Source: Halotalea alkalilenta DSM 17697 (GTDB lineage: Bacteria > Pseudomonadota > Gammaproteobacteria > Pseudomonadales > Halomonadaceae). From it: a DNA stretch of 64,000 nt. Within the stretch, counting starts at the first letter, position 1. The number at the start of each line of letters is the position of its first letter. This document shows, piece after piece, positions 63,976-64,000 of the stretch. The stretch covers positions 1 through 64,000 of the forward strand of contig NZ_KK211233.1 of the NCBI RefSeq assembly GCF_000621205.1. Direction: 5' to 3'. The notes below the pieces were generated by a model. That model was not told where the DNA came from. It searched no databases and saw only the letters and a program-made list of their open reading frames with translations. Position numbers and translations under genes: made by a program.

Positions 63976-64000
63976 TCAGGCGTTCAGGTCGAGCACGATA
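63976..64000 (-). CDS. Possible C-terminal end of a gene entering from the right
   Basis: The minus-strand frame that ends in a TGA stop here reads IVLDLNA before the stop and is cut by the window edge. GC-rich hairpins just downstream of it (63902-63925 and about 63928-63957) would suit a terminator. Only eight codons are visible, so this is tentative. Confidence 0.3.

Overview
The window reads as a chromosomal segment of a GC-rich gammaproteobacterium, most likely a member of the Halomonadaceae or a near relative. The evidence is gene content and order: nrdR-ribD-ribBA-ribH-nusB-thiL-pgpA, rppH near lgt-thyA-folA, an AlgQ/Rsd-type anti-sigma factor, FecI/FecR signalling, and genes for glucosylglycerate, a compatible solute. 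No rRNA, tRNA, CRISPR array or prophage was seen. The only mobile DNA is the 3' end of an IS110-type transposase at the left edge.

Layout. 0-4 kb: transposase end, an LPS-core-kinase-like gene, and two tandem paralogous family 9 glycosyltransferases read away from it. 3.7-9 kb: a glucosylglycerate locus (GpgP-like phosphatase, GpgS-like synthase, and a GH13 phosphorylase on the other strand). A nucleotidyltransferase/HEPN pair with its own palindromic operator sits inside it. 9-11 kb: a TerC-family membrane protein behind a yybP-ykoY-type (manganese) riboswitch, then a GlsB-like protein. 11-16.6 kb: riboflavin, NusB, thiamine and phosphatidylglycerol genes, mostly overlapping. 16.7-23.4 kb: a DUF945 protein, a second-type Lon protease, a GH15 hydrolase and a YdfG-like dehydrogenase. 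23.6-31.9 kb: a class III aminotransferase, a MocR-type regulator, a polar amino acid ABC transporter and ilvD.

32-37 kb holds a heme receptor divergent from hmuTUV with a Fur box between them. 37-46 kb: nudE, hslR, hslO, pckA, tex, gshA, dsbB. 46-51.7 kb: rsd, a HAD phosphatase, rppH, lgt, thyA, folA and a ProQ/FinO-domain RNA-binding protein carrying a coding minisatellite. 51.9-57.2 kb: an AaeXAB-like efflux operon and two oxidoreductases. 57.2-61.5 kb: a Fur-controlled FecI/FecR pair with an STN-domain siderophore receptor. 61.7-64 kb: arsC, then several very small genes with strong ribosome binding sites and no recognised function.

The most informative non-coding signals are these. The riboswitch ahead of terC has a 3' strand exactly complementary to the terC ribosome binding site. 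A 23-bp perfect inverted repeat built from three copies of one short operator motif lies ahead of the nucleotidyltransferase gene. Two Fur boxes lie ahead of iron genes. Sigma-32-like promoters precede hslR and the Lon gene. Functions are assigned by reading motifs and from knowledge of families; no database search was run.
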